Source: Roseovarius sp. | Lineage (GTDB): Bacteria > Pseudomonadota > Alphaproteobacteria > Rhodobacterales > Rhodobacteraceae | NCBI RefSeq assembly: GCF_027019125.1 | Contig: NZ_JALUXE010000027.1 | Span: 124,001-188,000, forward strand | DNA length: 64,000 bases | Reading direction: 5' to 3' | Part shown: positions 23,174 to 31,353 of the stretch, in pieces | Layout of the letters: every line of letters begins with the position of its first letter | How positions within the stretch are numbered: position 1 is the stretch's first letter | Position numbers and translations under genes: made by a program | The notes under the pieces: generated by a model | The model's input: only the letters and a program-made list of their open reading frames with translations | What the model was told of the DNA's origin: nothing | The model's database searches: none

Positions 23174-23202
23174 ACCGAGCGGTTTGGCGGGTTTCACCCA
23201 CC

Positions 23203-23604
23203 TTACGTTTTGTTCGAGACCTCGATCAGGTTGCCGTCGGGATCGCGCAGGTAAAGCGAGCGGATCGGGCCTGTGGCCCCGGAGCGGGGTAGCGGGCCAA
23301 GTTCGACGCGCACACCAAGCGCTGCAAAATGCTGCTGCCAGTCCTCGAGCGGTGTCTCGCTGAGGAAACAAAGATCGGCGCTGCCGGGTTGGACCTGTGC
23401 CGCCTTCGGTTCGAATTCCGCCCCGGATTGATGCAGGTTGATTTTCTGTGCGCCGAATTTCAGCGCCCAGCGGGTGCTGCCATCGGCGGGCTGAAACGCC
23501 TCGGGGGTCATGCCCAGAACATCACGGTAAAAGGCACAGGTGGCGGCGATGTCGGCCACGGTCAGCACGAGATGATCGAGTGCGGCGAGAGTCGGCTGGG
23601 TCAT
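23203..23604 (-). CDS. VOC (glyoxalase/bleomycin resistance) superfamily protein
   Basis: 133 residues starting MTQPTLAALDHLVLTVADI, with the two beta-alpha-beta-beta-beta repeats of the vicinal oxygen chelate fold: ALDHLVLTVADIAATCAFYRDVLGM and, near the end, SLYLRDPDGNLIEV, which carries the metal-binding Glu. Members include glyoxalases, dioxygenases and fosfomycin-type resistance enzymes; the substrate cannot be told. The ATG overlaps the stop of the upstream FAD oxidoreductase as ATGA, so it is co-translated with that gene. Confidence 0.82.
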   Translation of the reverse strand: MTQPTLAALDHLVLTVADIAATCAFYRDVLGMTPEAFQPADGSTRWALKFGAQKINLHQSGAEFEPKAAQVQPGSADLCFLSETPLEDWQQHFAALGVRVELGPLPRSGATGPIRSLYLRDPDGNLIEVSNKT

Positions 23605-24629
23605 AGGCATGCCTCGGGTCTGAAATCCTCGGGTATCGTGTCGATGTCGTCGAGCATCAGGTCTGCCATGACAGCGCCCACCTTGGGGGCCATGCCAAAG
23701 CCGATCTTGAAGCCGCCATTGGCGACAAATTCGCCCGGGCGGAACGGGTGCGCGCCCAGCATCGGGGCGCGCGAGCGCGAGCGGGGGCGCACCCCGGCCC
23801 AACGCGCGATCACCTGGGCATGGGCAAGCGCGGGCACGGCCGCCACGGCGCGGGCGATCACATCGTCAAGTTGGGCATCGGTGCTGGTGGGGTCGTCAAA
23901 TGCCCGCTCGGAGGTGGACCCTATGGCAGTGGTGCCATCCTCATGCGGCACGATATGCAACCCATCGACGAAAATCTGCGGCTGGTTGCGGGCGTCATAG
24001 GCCAGAAGCGCGCCTTGCCCCTTGACCCCGTTGCCCACGGTGCGGGTATGCGCGGCGCTCATCTCTTGCAGCCCGGCGGTGCCGGTGGCCCAGAGGATGC
24101 GGCCCGCGGGCGTGCCCTTGGTCACGACCTCGGCATTGCGCGCGCGCAGGGCGGCCACAAGGGCGGCGCAGGCCTGACGCGGGTGCAGGCGCGCGGTGAG
24201 CGTGTCGTGGATGATCTGGCCGGTGGCGCTGGGCGGGCACCATGGGCCGGACGCGGGAAGAACGCGCCATTCGGCCTGCCCCTGCCAGAGGGTTGCAGCG
24301 TTCTGGGTGCGCTCCTCGGCGAGTGCGAGAGCTGCGGCATCGGCGATGGGTTGCAGGCGGCCAAGGCGGGCATAGCCCGGGGCGCAGCCCGAGACCTCGG
24401 CCACCTCGGCCCAGAAGTCAGCCGCCATGAGCAGGCTTTCAAGCTGAAACGCCTTTTTGCTGTTCCAGGTTTCGGGCACATGCGGGGCGAGGGCACCGAC
24501 AATCCCGCCCGAAGCGCCAGCACCGGGGCCGTTCGGATCTATGACGCGCACGCGCGCGCCGCGTCGCGCGCAGGACCACGCCACCGAGAGGCCGAATATG
24601 CCTGCGCCCATCACCGTGATATCGACCAT
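23601..24629 (-). CDS. FAD-dependent oxidoreductase (DAO family), candidate MnmC2-like tRNA-modifying oxidase
   Basis: 342 residues from ATG 24629 (a TTG six bases upstream is less likely). The N-terminal dinucleotide motif is VMGAGIFGLSVAWSCARRGARV and the C-terminal part has ANGGFKIGFGMAPKVG, as in glycine oxidase/ThiO and the FAD half of MnmC. It is divergent from the mnmD gene by only 63 bases. In Escherichia coli MnmC fuses a MnmD-like methyltransferase with an FAD oxidase that converts cmnm5(s2)U34 to nm5(s2)U34. The pairing suggests this is the separate oxidase, although a role in amino acid oxidation or thiamine synthesis cannot be excluded. Confidence 0.8.
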   Translation of the reverse strand: MVDITVMGAGIFGLSVAWSCARRGARVRVIDPNGPGAGASGGIVGALAPHVPETWNSKKAFQLESLLMAADFWAEVAEVSGCAPGYARLGRLQPIADAAALALAEERTQNAATLWQGQAEWRVLPASGPWCPPSATGQIIHDTLTARLHPRQACAALVAALRARNAEVVTKGTPAGRILWATGTAGLQEMSAAHTRTVGNGVKGQGALLAYDARNQPQIFVDGLHIVPHEDGTTAIGSTSERAFDDPTSTDAQLDDVIARAVAAVPALAHAQVIARWAGVRPRSRSRAPMLGAHPFRPGEFVANGGFKIGFGMAPKVGAVMADLMLDDIDTIPEDFRPEACL

Positions 24630-24692
24630 TGCCAATCCTTTGTCGTCGCGCGATGGTCACGCGCGTTCGACCGTGCTTTAGAGGATCATGCC

Positions 24693-25370
24693 ATGCAGGA
24701 CCAGACCGCAGACCTGATTTGGCGCGCGGGCGAGGTGCCGGTGTCGGTGCGGTTCGATGACCCCTATTTCAGTCTCGACAATGGCTTGGCGGAAACGCGG
24801 CATGTGTTTCTGGGGGGCAATGACCTTCCGGCGCGGTTTCGGGACGGGTTTCACATTGCGGAACTGGGGTTTGGCACCGGGCTGAACCTTTTGACCACGC
24901 TTGCGGCGTGGCGGGCGGCGGGCGTTGTTGGGCGGCTTCACTTCACCAGTTTCGAGGCTTATCCCATGGCCCCCCAAGACATGCGTCGCGCGCAAGCCCG
25001 CTTTGCGGAACTGGAAGGGGTTGCGGCGGATCTCGCCCCGCACTGGCAGGGGGGCGCGGAGCGGATCAGCCTGCCGGATCTGGATTTCACCCTCATTGTG
25101 GGGGATGCGCGCGAGACGCTAAAGGCTTGGCCGGGCAGGGCGGATGCGTGGTTTCTGGACGGGTTTTCCCCGGCCAAGAACCCCGAGTTGTGGGAGCCAG
25201 CGTTGATGGCGGAGGTGGCCCGGCACACCGCGCCCGGAGGCACGGCGGCCAGTTACACGGCGGCGGGGTTCGTGCGCAGGGGGCTTGAGGCCGCCGGGTT
25301 TTGTGTTACGCGGGGGCAGGGATATGGCCGCAAGCGGCACATGACCATGGCCAGGAAAGACCGCCCGTGA
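24693..25370 (+). CDS. mnmD: tRNA (5-methylaminomethyl-2-thiouridine)(34)-methyltransferase MnmD
   Basis: 225 residues starting MQDQTADLIWRAGEVPVS with an AGAGGA ribosome site. Motifs are FDDPYFSLDNGLAETRHVFL, the SAM loop HIAELGFGTGLNLLTT and WFLDGFSPAKNPELW, all characteristic of the MnmD (DUF752) family. It methylates nm5(s2)U at the wobble position of certain tRNAs to give mnm5(s2)U. In gammaproteobacteria this domain is the N-terminal half of MnmC; here it stands alone, facing a divergently transcribed FAD oxidase. It is followed after ten bases by a transporter gene on the same strand. Confidence 0.9.
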   Translation: MQDQTADLIWRAGEVPVSVRFDDPYFSLDNGLAETRHVFLGGNDLPARFRDGFHIAELGFGTGLNLLTTLAAWRAAGVVGRLHFTSFEAYPMAPQDMRRAQARFAELEGVAADLAPHWQGGAERISLPDLDFTLIVGDARETLKAWPGRADAWFLDGFSPAKNPELWEPALMAEVARHTAPGGTAASYTAAGFVRRGLEAAGFCVTRGQGYGRKRHMTMARKDRP

Positions 25371-25380
25371 GAGACCGCTC

Positions 25381-26247
25381 GTGACAGTTCAAAACACCCG
25401 TTTGGGCATCTGGCTGATGGTGCTGACCACGGTCATCTTTGCTGCGCAGGATGGCATATCGCGCCATCTGGCCGAGAATTACAACGTGCTGATGGTGGTG
25501 ATGATCCGGTTCTGGTTCTTTGCCGCCTTCGTGATGGTGATTGCCGCGCGCAAGGCCGGGGGGCTGCGGGCAGCGGCCAGCACATCGCAACCCTTGATGC
25601 AGGGATTTCGCGCCGTGCTGCTGGTCGCGGAAATCTGCGTGATGATCTATGGCTTTACCCTTTTGGGCCTGATCGAGGTGCATGCGGTCTTTGCCTGCTA
25701 CCCGCTGTTGATTGCCGCCCTTTCGGGGCCGGTTCTGGGCGAGCGTGTGGGCTGGCGTCGGTGGCTGGCGATTGCGGTCGGGTTCATCGGCGTGCTGATC
25801 ATTCTGGAGCCGGGGGTGGGCGTGATCGACCCCAAGGCGATCGTGCCCTTTATCGCGGCGTTGATGTTTGCGCTCTACGGGCTCTTGACGCGCTATGTGG
25901 CGCGCAAGGATTCGGCGGCGACGAGTTTTTTCTGGACCGGAACGGTCGGGTCGATTGCCATGACCCTCGCCGGGATATGGTTCTGGGAGCCAATGACGCC
26001 GGATGCCTGGGCGTGGATGATCACGCTCTGCATCACCGGGGCGGCGGGGCATTACACGCTGATCAAATGCTATGAGGTCGCAGAGGCGAGCGCGGTGCAG
26101 CCCTTTGCCTATCTGCAACTCTTCTTTGTCACGGGCATCGGGATTTTCATCTTTGGCGAAAGGATCGAGATGAACGTGGCTCTGGGTGGCGCGCTGGTGG
26201 TGGGGGCTGGCCTCTTTACGCTGTGGCGTCAGCGCAAGGTGGGCTGA
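25381..26247 (+). CDS. DMT-superfamily transporter, two EamA domains
   Basis: 288 residues beginning at a GTG, with about ten membrane helices in two EamA repeats (roughly residues 8-140 and 150-282). The second repeat starts VPFIAALMFALYGLLTRYVARKD, and the glycine-rich FIFGERIEMNVALGGALVV marks its end. Such proteins export amino acids, nucleosides or other metabolites; the substrate is unknown. It follows mnmD by only ten bases and is ended by a clear hairpin terminator at 26286, so mnmD and this gene form one transcription unit. Confidence 0.85.
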   Translation: MTVQNTRLGIWLMVLTTVIFAAQDGISRHLAENYNVLMVVMIRFWFFAAFVMVIAARKAGGLRAAASTSQPLMQGFRAVLLVAEICVMIYGFTLLGLIEVHAVFACYPLLIAALSGPVLGERVGWRRWLAIAVGFIGVLIILEPGVGVIDPKAIVPFIAALMFALYGLLTRYVARKDSAATSFFWTGTVGSIAMTLAGIWFWEPMTPDAWAWMITLCITGAAGHYTLIKCYEVAEASAVQPFAYLQLFFVTGIGIFIFGERIEMNVALGGALVVGAGLFTLWRQRKVG

Positions 26248-26285
26248 GGCGCGACCAAGCCCTGCCAAAATTTTCATCGGCTTTG

Positions 26286-26317
26286 CCCTCTGAGCTTCTC
26301 AGGGGGTTTCTTTTTCG
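26286..26317 (+). terminator. Rho-independent terminator after the DMT transporter gene
   Basis: A 9-bp stem (CCCTCTGAG at 26286-26294 with CTCAGGGGG at 26298-26306, one G-U pair) closes a CTT loop and is followed by TTTCTTTTTC. It is 38 bases after the transporter stop. Confidence 0.85.
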
Positions 26318-26326
26318 CTCCTCGAT

Positions 26327-26350
26327 AAATTTTACCAATTGATAAAATTT
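26327..26350. promoter_or_regulatory. 24-bp palindromic operator upstream of preTA
   Basis: Eleven of twelve base pairs are symmetric about 26338/26339: arms AAATTTTA (26327-26334) and TAAAATTT (26343-26350) around a CAATTG core. A possible promoter (TTGATA at 26339, with AATACT about 16 bases on) overlaps its right half, so a bound dimer would block or assist transcription of preT. The regulator is not in the window; TetR and GntR families are candidates. Confidence 0.6.
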
Positions 26351-26397
26351 CGAATCGTGGAATACTGATCCTCAACCATCCTTGACCGGAGACAGCC

Positions 26398-27726
26398 ATG
26401 AGAGATCGTCAACTCGCCCCCGGCATCGTCGCAGGCCGGCTTGATCCCGCCGCCTTGCAGAGCAATTTCACCGATTTGCATCCCCCGCTTGATGATCACG
26501 AGGCGCTGGTGGCAGCGGATCGCTGTTATTTCTGCCACGATGCGCCCTGCATCACCGCGTGCCCCACGTCGATCGACATCCCGCTCTTTATCCGGCAGAT
26601 CGCCACCGGCACGCCCGAGGCGGCGGCCAAGACGATCCTGAGCCAGAATATCCTTGGCGGCATGTGCGCCCGCGTTTGCCCCACGGAAACGCTGTGTGAA
26701 GAGGCTTGTGTGCGCGAGGCGGCCGAGGGGCAGCCGGTGCTGATCGGGCGATTGCAGCGCTATGCGACGGATACCTTGATGGAACAAGGCGTGCATCCCT
26801 TCACCCGCGCGGCGCCCACGGGCCGGCGCGTGGCGGTGGTGGGTGCGGGGCCTGCAGGTCTGGCCTGCGCGCACAGGCTGGCGATGAAGGGGCATGACGT
26901 CACGCTCTACGATGGGCGGGCCAAGCCCGGCGGTCTCAATGAATTCGGCATTGCCGCCTACAAGAGCACCGACAGTTTCGCGGCGCGCGAAGTGGCTTGG
27001 TTGATGCAGATCGGCGGGATTACTCTGGAGACCGGCAAGCGTCTGGGGCGGGAAATCACGCTGACGGAATTGCAGGAAGATCACGATGCGGTGTTCCTTG
27101 GGATTGGTCTGGGCGGGGTCAACGCGCTGGGACTGAGCGGCGAGGACCGCGAAGGGATGCGCGATGCGGTGGATTTCATCGCGGACCTGCGGCAGGCAGA
27201 CGATCTGGCAAGCCTGCCGGTGGGGCGCGATGTGGTGGTGATCGGGGGCGGCATGACCGCGGTCGATGCGGCCGTGCAAGCCAAGCTGCTGGGCGCGCTC
27301 AATGTCACGCTGGTCTATCGGCGCGGGCGCGAGCGGATGAATGCCAGCCGCTATGAACAGGATCTCGCGGCCTCCAAGGGGGTGCGGATCGTGACCAATG
27401 CCACGCCCATCGCGGTGCATGGCAATGGCGCGGTGCGTGAGGTCGAGTTCGAATATAGCGATGACGATCTGAAACCCACGGGCGAGCGGTTTCGCCTGCC
27501 CGCCGATCAGGTGTTCAAGGCGATTGGCCAGACGCTTGAGGGGGCCGATCTGCCGGCGCGTGATGGGCGCAAGATCGCCGTTACGGGCCCCGGCCGCACC
27601 TCCTTGCCCGGTGTCTGGGCCGGGGGCGATTGCGCGGCGGGGGGCGATGACCTGACTGTGACGGCGGTGGCAGAGGGGCGCGACGCGGCCGAAGACATCC
27701 ACGCAACCCTGATGGCGGAGGGCTGA
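26398..27726 (+). CDS. preT: Dihydropyrimidine dehydrogenase (NAD+) subunit PreT, GltD-like
   Basis: 442 residues. An N-terminal cysteine-rich Fe-S region (CYFCHDAPCITACPT, then CARVCPTETLCEEAC) precedes two Rossmann domains: VAVVGAGPAGLACAHRL for FAD and VVVIGGGMTAVDAAVQA for NAD. This is the GltD-like electron-transfer half of bacterial dihydropyrimidine dehydrogenase, which passes electrons between NADH and the PreA subunit during reduction of uracil and thymine. A GGAGA ribosome site precedes the ATG. It is followed three bases later by preA. By itself it could be taken for a glutamate synthase small subunit; the partner gene decides the call. Confidence 0.93.
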   Translation: MRDRQLAPGIVAGRLDPAALQSNFTDLHPPLDDHEALVAADRCYFCHDAPCITACPTSIDIPLFIRQIATGTPEAAAKTILSQNILGGMCARVCPTETLCEEACVREAAEGQPVLIGRLQRYATDTLMEQGVHPFTRAAPTGRRVAVVGAGPAGLACAHRLAMKGHDVTLYDGRAKPGGLNEFGIAAYKSTDSFAAREVAWLMQIGGITLETGKRLGREITLTELQEDHDAVFLGIGLGGVNALGLSGEDREGMRDAVDFIADLRQADDLASLPVGRDVVVIGGGMTAVDAAVQAKLLGALNVTLVYRRGRERMNASRYEQDLAASKGVRIVTNATPIAVHGNGAVREVEFEYSDDDLKPTGERFRLPADQVFKAIGQTLEGADLPARDGRKIAVTGPGRTSLPGVWAGGDCAAGGDDLTVTAVAEGRDAAEDIHATLMAEG

Positions 27727-27729
27727 GCC

Positions 27730-29034
27730 ATGGCGGATCTGACAACCAATTTCATCGGCATCACATCGCCCAACCCGTTCTGGCTGGCTTCGGCCCCGCC
27801 GACGGACAAGGAATACAACGTCCGCCGCGCGTTCGAGGCCGGTTGGGGCGGCGTGGTGTGGAAGACATTGGGCGAGGCGGGACCGCCGGTGGTCAATGTG
27901 AACGGGCCGCGTTATGGCGTGGTCTATGGTGCCGACCGGCGCGTTCTGGGCCTCAACAATATCGAGTTGATCACCGACCGCCCGCTGGAAGTGAACCTTG
28001 AGGAGATGCGCCGGGTCAAGCGTGACTGGCCCGACCGCGCGCTGATCGCAAGCCTGATGGTGCCGGTCAACGAGGACGCCTGGCGCGAGATATTGCACCG
28101 GGTCGAGGATACCGGCTGTGACGGGGTCGAGCTGAATTTCGGCTGCCCCCACGGGATGAGCGAACGCGGCATGGGCAGCGCGGTGGGGCAGGTGCCGGAA
28201 TATGTGGGGCAGGTGGCCTATTGGTGCAAGAAGCATTCAAACCTGCCGGTGATCGTGAAGCTGACGCCCAATATCACCGATATCCGCAAGCCCGCTCAGG
28301 CCGCCAAGGAGGGCGGGGCGGATGCCGTGAGCCTGATCAACACGATCAATTCGATCACCTCCGTTGATCTCGATCTCTTTGCGCCGCAGCCCACGATTGA
28401 CGGGCAGGGCGCGCATGGCGGCTATTGCGGGCCTGCGGTAAAGCCCATCGCGCTCAACATGGTGGCCGAGATTGCGCGCGATCCGGCGACGGCGGGGCTG
28501 CCGATCAGCGGCATCGGCGGTGTCACCACATGGCGCGACGCGGCGGAATTCCTCGCATTGGGCGCGGGCAATGTGCAGGTCTGCACGGCGGCGATGACCT
28601 ATGGGTTCAAGATCGTGCAGGAAATGATCTCGGGCCTGTCGCAATACATGGATGACAAGGGGTTCACGTCGGTGGACCAACTGGTCGGGCGCGCGGTGCC
28701 CAATGTGGTCAATTGGAAGGACCTGAACCTAAATTACGTGACCAAGGCCAAGATCAACCAGGATGACTGTATCAAATGCGGGCGCTGCTATGCCGCCTGC
28801 GAGGATACCAGCCATCAGGCGATTGCGATGTCCGAGGACCGGGTGTTCACCGTCAAGGATGACGAGTGCGTGGCCTGCAACCTCTGCGTCAATGTCTGCC
28901 CGATCGAAGGCTGCATCACGATGGAGCGGATGGCGGCCGGCGCGGTCGATCCGCGCACCGGCGAGGTGGTGCGCGAAGAGTATGCCAATTGGACCACGCA
29001 TCCCAATAATCCGGGGCGCTGTGCGGCGGAATAG
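27730..29034 (+). CDS. preA: NAD-dependent dihydropyrimidine dehydrogenase subunit PreA
   Basis: 434 residues. An N-terminal FMN-binding dihydroorotate-dehydrogenase-like barrel (FIGITSPNPFWLASAPPTD, GVELNFGCPHGMSERGMG, LISGIGG-type PISGIGGVTTWRDA) is followed by two [4Fe-4S] clusters in CIKCGRCYAACEDT and CVACNLCVNVCPIEGC. It reduces uracil and thymine to their 5,6-dihydro forms, the first step of reductive pyrimidine breakdown, in the cytoplasm. It forms a heteromer with PreT, encoded three bases upstream. The later steps (dihydropyrimidinase, beta-ureidopropionase) are not in the window downstream, where the next gene converges. Confidence 0.95.
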   Translation: MADLTTNFIGITSPNPFWLASAPPTDKEYNVRRAFEAGWGGVVWKTLGEAGPPVVNVNGPRYGVVYGADRRVLGLNNIELITDRPLEVNLEEMRRVKRDWPDRALIASLMVPVNEDAWREILHRVEDTGCDGVELNFGCPHGMSERGMGSAVGQVPEYVGQVAYWCKKHSNLPVIVKLTPNITDIRKPAQAAKEGGADAVSLINTINSITSVDLDLFAPQPTIDGQGAHGGYCGPAVKPIALNMVAEIARDPATAGLPISGIGGVTTWRDAAEFLALGAGNVQVCTAAMTYGFKIVQEMISGLSQYMDDKGFTSVDQLVGRAVPNVVNWKDLNLNYVTKAKINQDDCIKCGRCYAACEDTSHQAIAMSEDRVFTVKDDECVACNLCVNVCPIEGCITMERMAAGAVDPRTGEVVREEYANWTTHPNNPGRCAAE

Positions 29035-29043
29035 GCGCTGGGA

Positions 29044-29775
29044 TCAGATCAATCCGCCTGTCACCGGCGCGCGGCTATGGCGCGCAGCGCGGCGCAGGGC
29101 GCGGCGGTAGACATAATGCGCCCAAAGCTGCGTGAGGGGCGCGCGCTCTGAATCGGTAGCTGGTCGGCTGATACAGGACACGCCCGAGGGGTGGATCGCA
29201 CCTGCCCGCAGGCCGGTGTGCCAATGGCTCTGGATCAGGCACTCGACCGGGCGGTCAAAGCTCTCGGTCAGGTTGAGGAGGTGGGCGGCCGTGTCACGCC
29301 CGATCATCTGCACCGGACCATGTGCCGTGCTGACCAAGGGCAGGCTGAGCACAGCGCCGCCGTTGGTGTCGATCAACCGGGCGGGACCACGGATCGCCTG
29401 AGTTTGAAACCGGATATAGCCCAGGTCGTCGATATGGTCGCGCGCGAGCATGAGGGCGTTTGCGAACGCCGCCGGATCGAGCTCCGTGTCCGGTTCGACG
29501 ATCAGGCCGAAATCGAGGTCGCGGCGCAGTATCTCGGCCCAGATCTGGCGATGGCTGAGAAAGCGGGCAATCTCGGGCGTGGTGAGGGGGAAGGGGTAGG
29601 CGGGGGCGAAAAGCCCTGCGCCGACCGTGGCCGAGAGCGTGGCAGAGGAGAGGGCCGAGCCCTCGACCACGGGCCAGAGGTCGCCCTCCAGCCCGCAGGT
29701 GTCGAGACTATGGCGTGCCTGTTCGCGCTCGGTGGCGTCACGCGCGCCGTGCAGGGCAAAGGCGCGCCCGGTCAC
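29044..29775 (-). CDS. Glycosyltransferase family 25 protein
   Basis: 243 residues from a GTG start four bases after the aldehyde dehydrogenase stop. The layout fits the GT25 LPS-type transferases: an N-terminal strand with AFALHGARDATERE, the LTTPEIARFLSHRQIWAEIL stretch typical of the family, then FGLIVEPDTELDPAAFANAL, where an acidic EPD-type motif may bind metal and donor. It probably adds a hexose to lipopolysaccharide or another glycan. Close spacing suggests co-transcription with the aldehyde dehydrogenase gene, though the two share no obvious pathway. Confidence 0.75.
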   Translation of the reverse strand: MTGRAFALHGARDATEREQARHSLDTCGLEGDLWPVVEGSALSSATLSATVGAGLFAPAYPFPLTTPEIARFLSHRQIWAEILRRDLDFGLIVEPDTELDPAAFANALMLARDHIDDLGYIRFQTQAIRGPARLIDTNGGAVLSLPLVSTAHGPVQMIGRDTAAHLLNLTESFDRPVECLIQSHWHTGLRAGAIHPSGVSCISRPATDSERAPLTQLWAHYVYRRALRRAARHSRAPVTGGLI

Positions 29776-29779
29776 GCGC

Positions 29780-31222
29780 TCAGGCGCCTGGGGTCCAGCC
29801 CGAGACGGATTTGACCTCGAGGAAATCCTCGATGCCCCATTTGCCGCCTTCGCGCCCGTGGCCCGATTGTTTCATGCCCCCAAAGGGCGAGCCTGCGCCG
29901 CGCGATTGGCCGTTCATTTCCACCATGCCCGAGCGCAGGGCGCGCGCCAGACGGTTGGCCCGCGCCGGATCGCCGGTCTGGACATAGTTGGTCAGGCCAT
30001 AGGGCGTGTCATTGGCGATGCGCAGGCCGTCCTCTTCGGTGTCGAAGGGAATGATCGACAGGACCGGGCCAAAGATTTCTTCGCGCGCGATGGTCATCTC
30101 GTTGGTGACATCGGCAAAGACCGTGGGTTTGACGTAAAAGCCCCGGTTGAGCCCGTCAGGCCGCCCCGTGCCGCCTGCGACAAGCCGCGCGCCTTCGTCG
30201 ATGCCCTTCTGGATGAGGTCCTGAATCTTGTTGAACTGGACCTCGTTGACCACCGGGCCGATATGGCGACCGGCCTCGTTGGCGGGGCCGACAGGGATGG
30301 CATTTGCGGTTTCTGCGGCGATTTCAACGGCTTGATCGTAAATCTCGCGCTGCACCAGCATCCGGGTGGGCGCGTTGCAGGATTGACCGGTGTTGTTCAT
30401 GCAGCGAATGACGCCGCGCTTGACCGCCTTGTCATCGGCATCGGCAAAGATCAGGTTCGCGCCTTTGCCGCCCAGTTCGAGGCTCACGCGCTTGAGCGTG
30501 TCGGCGGCGGATTTGGAGATGATGCGCCCGGCGCGCGACGAGCCGGTAAAGCTGATCATGTCCACATCGGGATGCGCGGTCAGTTGGCTGCCCACGCCGA
30601 CACCATCGCCGTTGACGAGGTTGAACACGCCCTTGGGCAGGCCTGCGGCATCGACGATTTCGGCAAAGATAATGGCGTTGAGCGGCGATTCCTCGGAGGG
30701 TTTGAGGATCATGGTGCAGCCTGCGACAAGACCGGCAATCACCTTGAGCGTGACCTGGTTCATCGGCCAGTTCCACGGCGTGATCATGCCCACGACGCCC
30801 ACCGCCTCGTGGATGATGCGGTCGTTCGGCGCGTGATCGCCCAAGGGCTCGTCAAAGGCGAAATCGCGCGCGGCCTTGATGAAATTAGCGATATGCCAGC
30901 TTCCGGCGCCCACTTGTTGTTCGCGGGCCATGTCGATGGGGGCGCCCATCTCGAGGCTGATGGCCTGCGCGAGATCCTCGGCGCGGGTCTTGTAAACCTC
31001 GAGGATCTTCTCGGCATAGGCGATGCGCTCGGCGGGGGGCGTGGCCATCCACGCGGGGAAGGCGGCCTTGGCGGCGGCAACGGCGGCATCGGTATCGGCC
31101 TGTCCGCCCAGAGAGATCACCGCGCAGGGCTCTTCGGTCGAGGGATTGATGACCTTGTGATCTTTTGCCGCGAGGGGGTTGACCCAAGCGCCATTGATGT
31201 AGAACTGACGTTTCTCGATCAT
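29780..31222 (-). CDS. NAD(P)-dependent aldehyde dehydrogenase
   Basis: 480 residues, full length. The Rossmann part has VGMITPWNWPMNQVTLKV and SFTGSSRAGRIISKSA. The general-base Glu is in SLELGGKGANLIFADAD and the nucleophilic Cys in NNTGQSCNAPTRM; EEIFGPVLSIIPFDTEEDGLRIAND is also typical. It oxidises an aldehyde to the acid in the cytoplasm. The Asn after the catalytic Cys and the general similarity to semialdehyde and betaine-aldehyde-type enzymes do not fix the substrate. Its upstream region faces the peroxiredoxin gene, and the family 25 glycosyltransferase follows four bases after its stop. Confidence 0.9.
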   Translation of the reverse strand: MIEKRQFYINGAWVNPLAAKDHKVINPSTEEPCAVISLGGQADTDAAVAAAKAAFPAWMATPPAERIAYAEKILEVYKTRAEDLAQAISLEMGAPIDMAREQQVGAGSWHIANFIKAARDFAFDEPLGDHAPNDRIIHEAVGVVGMITPWNWPMNQVTLKVIAGLVAGCTMILKPSEESPLNAIIFAEIVDAAGLPKGVFNLVNGDGVGVGSQLTAHPDVDMISFTGSSRAGRIISKSAADTLKRVSLELGGKGANLIFADADDKAVKRGVIRCMNNTGQSCNAPTRMLVQREIYDQAVEIAAETANAIPVGPANEAGRHIGPVVNEVQFNKIQDLIQKGIDEGARLVAGGTGRPDGLNRGFYVKPTVFADVTNEMTIAREEIFGPVLSIIPFDTEEDGLRIANDTPYGLTNYVQTGDPARANRLARALRSGMVEMNGQSRGAGSPFGGMKQSGHGREGGKWGIEDFLEVKSVSGWTPGA

Positions 31223-31353
31223 GGTATTGACCTCCAGTGATTTGGCGGCACTCTGTCAGGGGTAATGCCGGGCTGCAAGGTTTGTAATAGGGCGTCTTGG
31301 GGGATTTGATCATATTTCTGAGCCCCCAGGCGGAAATCAGGAAAGGAGAGGCT

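Noticed and set aside
26398..27726. Glutamate synthase small subunit
   Set aside because: GltD-like similarity is shared, but PreA with its two Fe-S clusters follows three bases later and identifies the dihydropyrimidine dehydrogenase.
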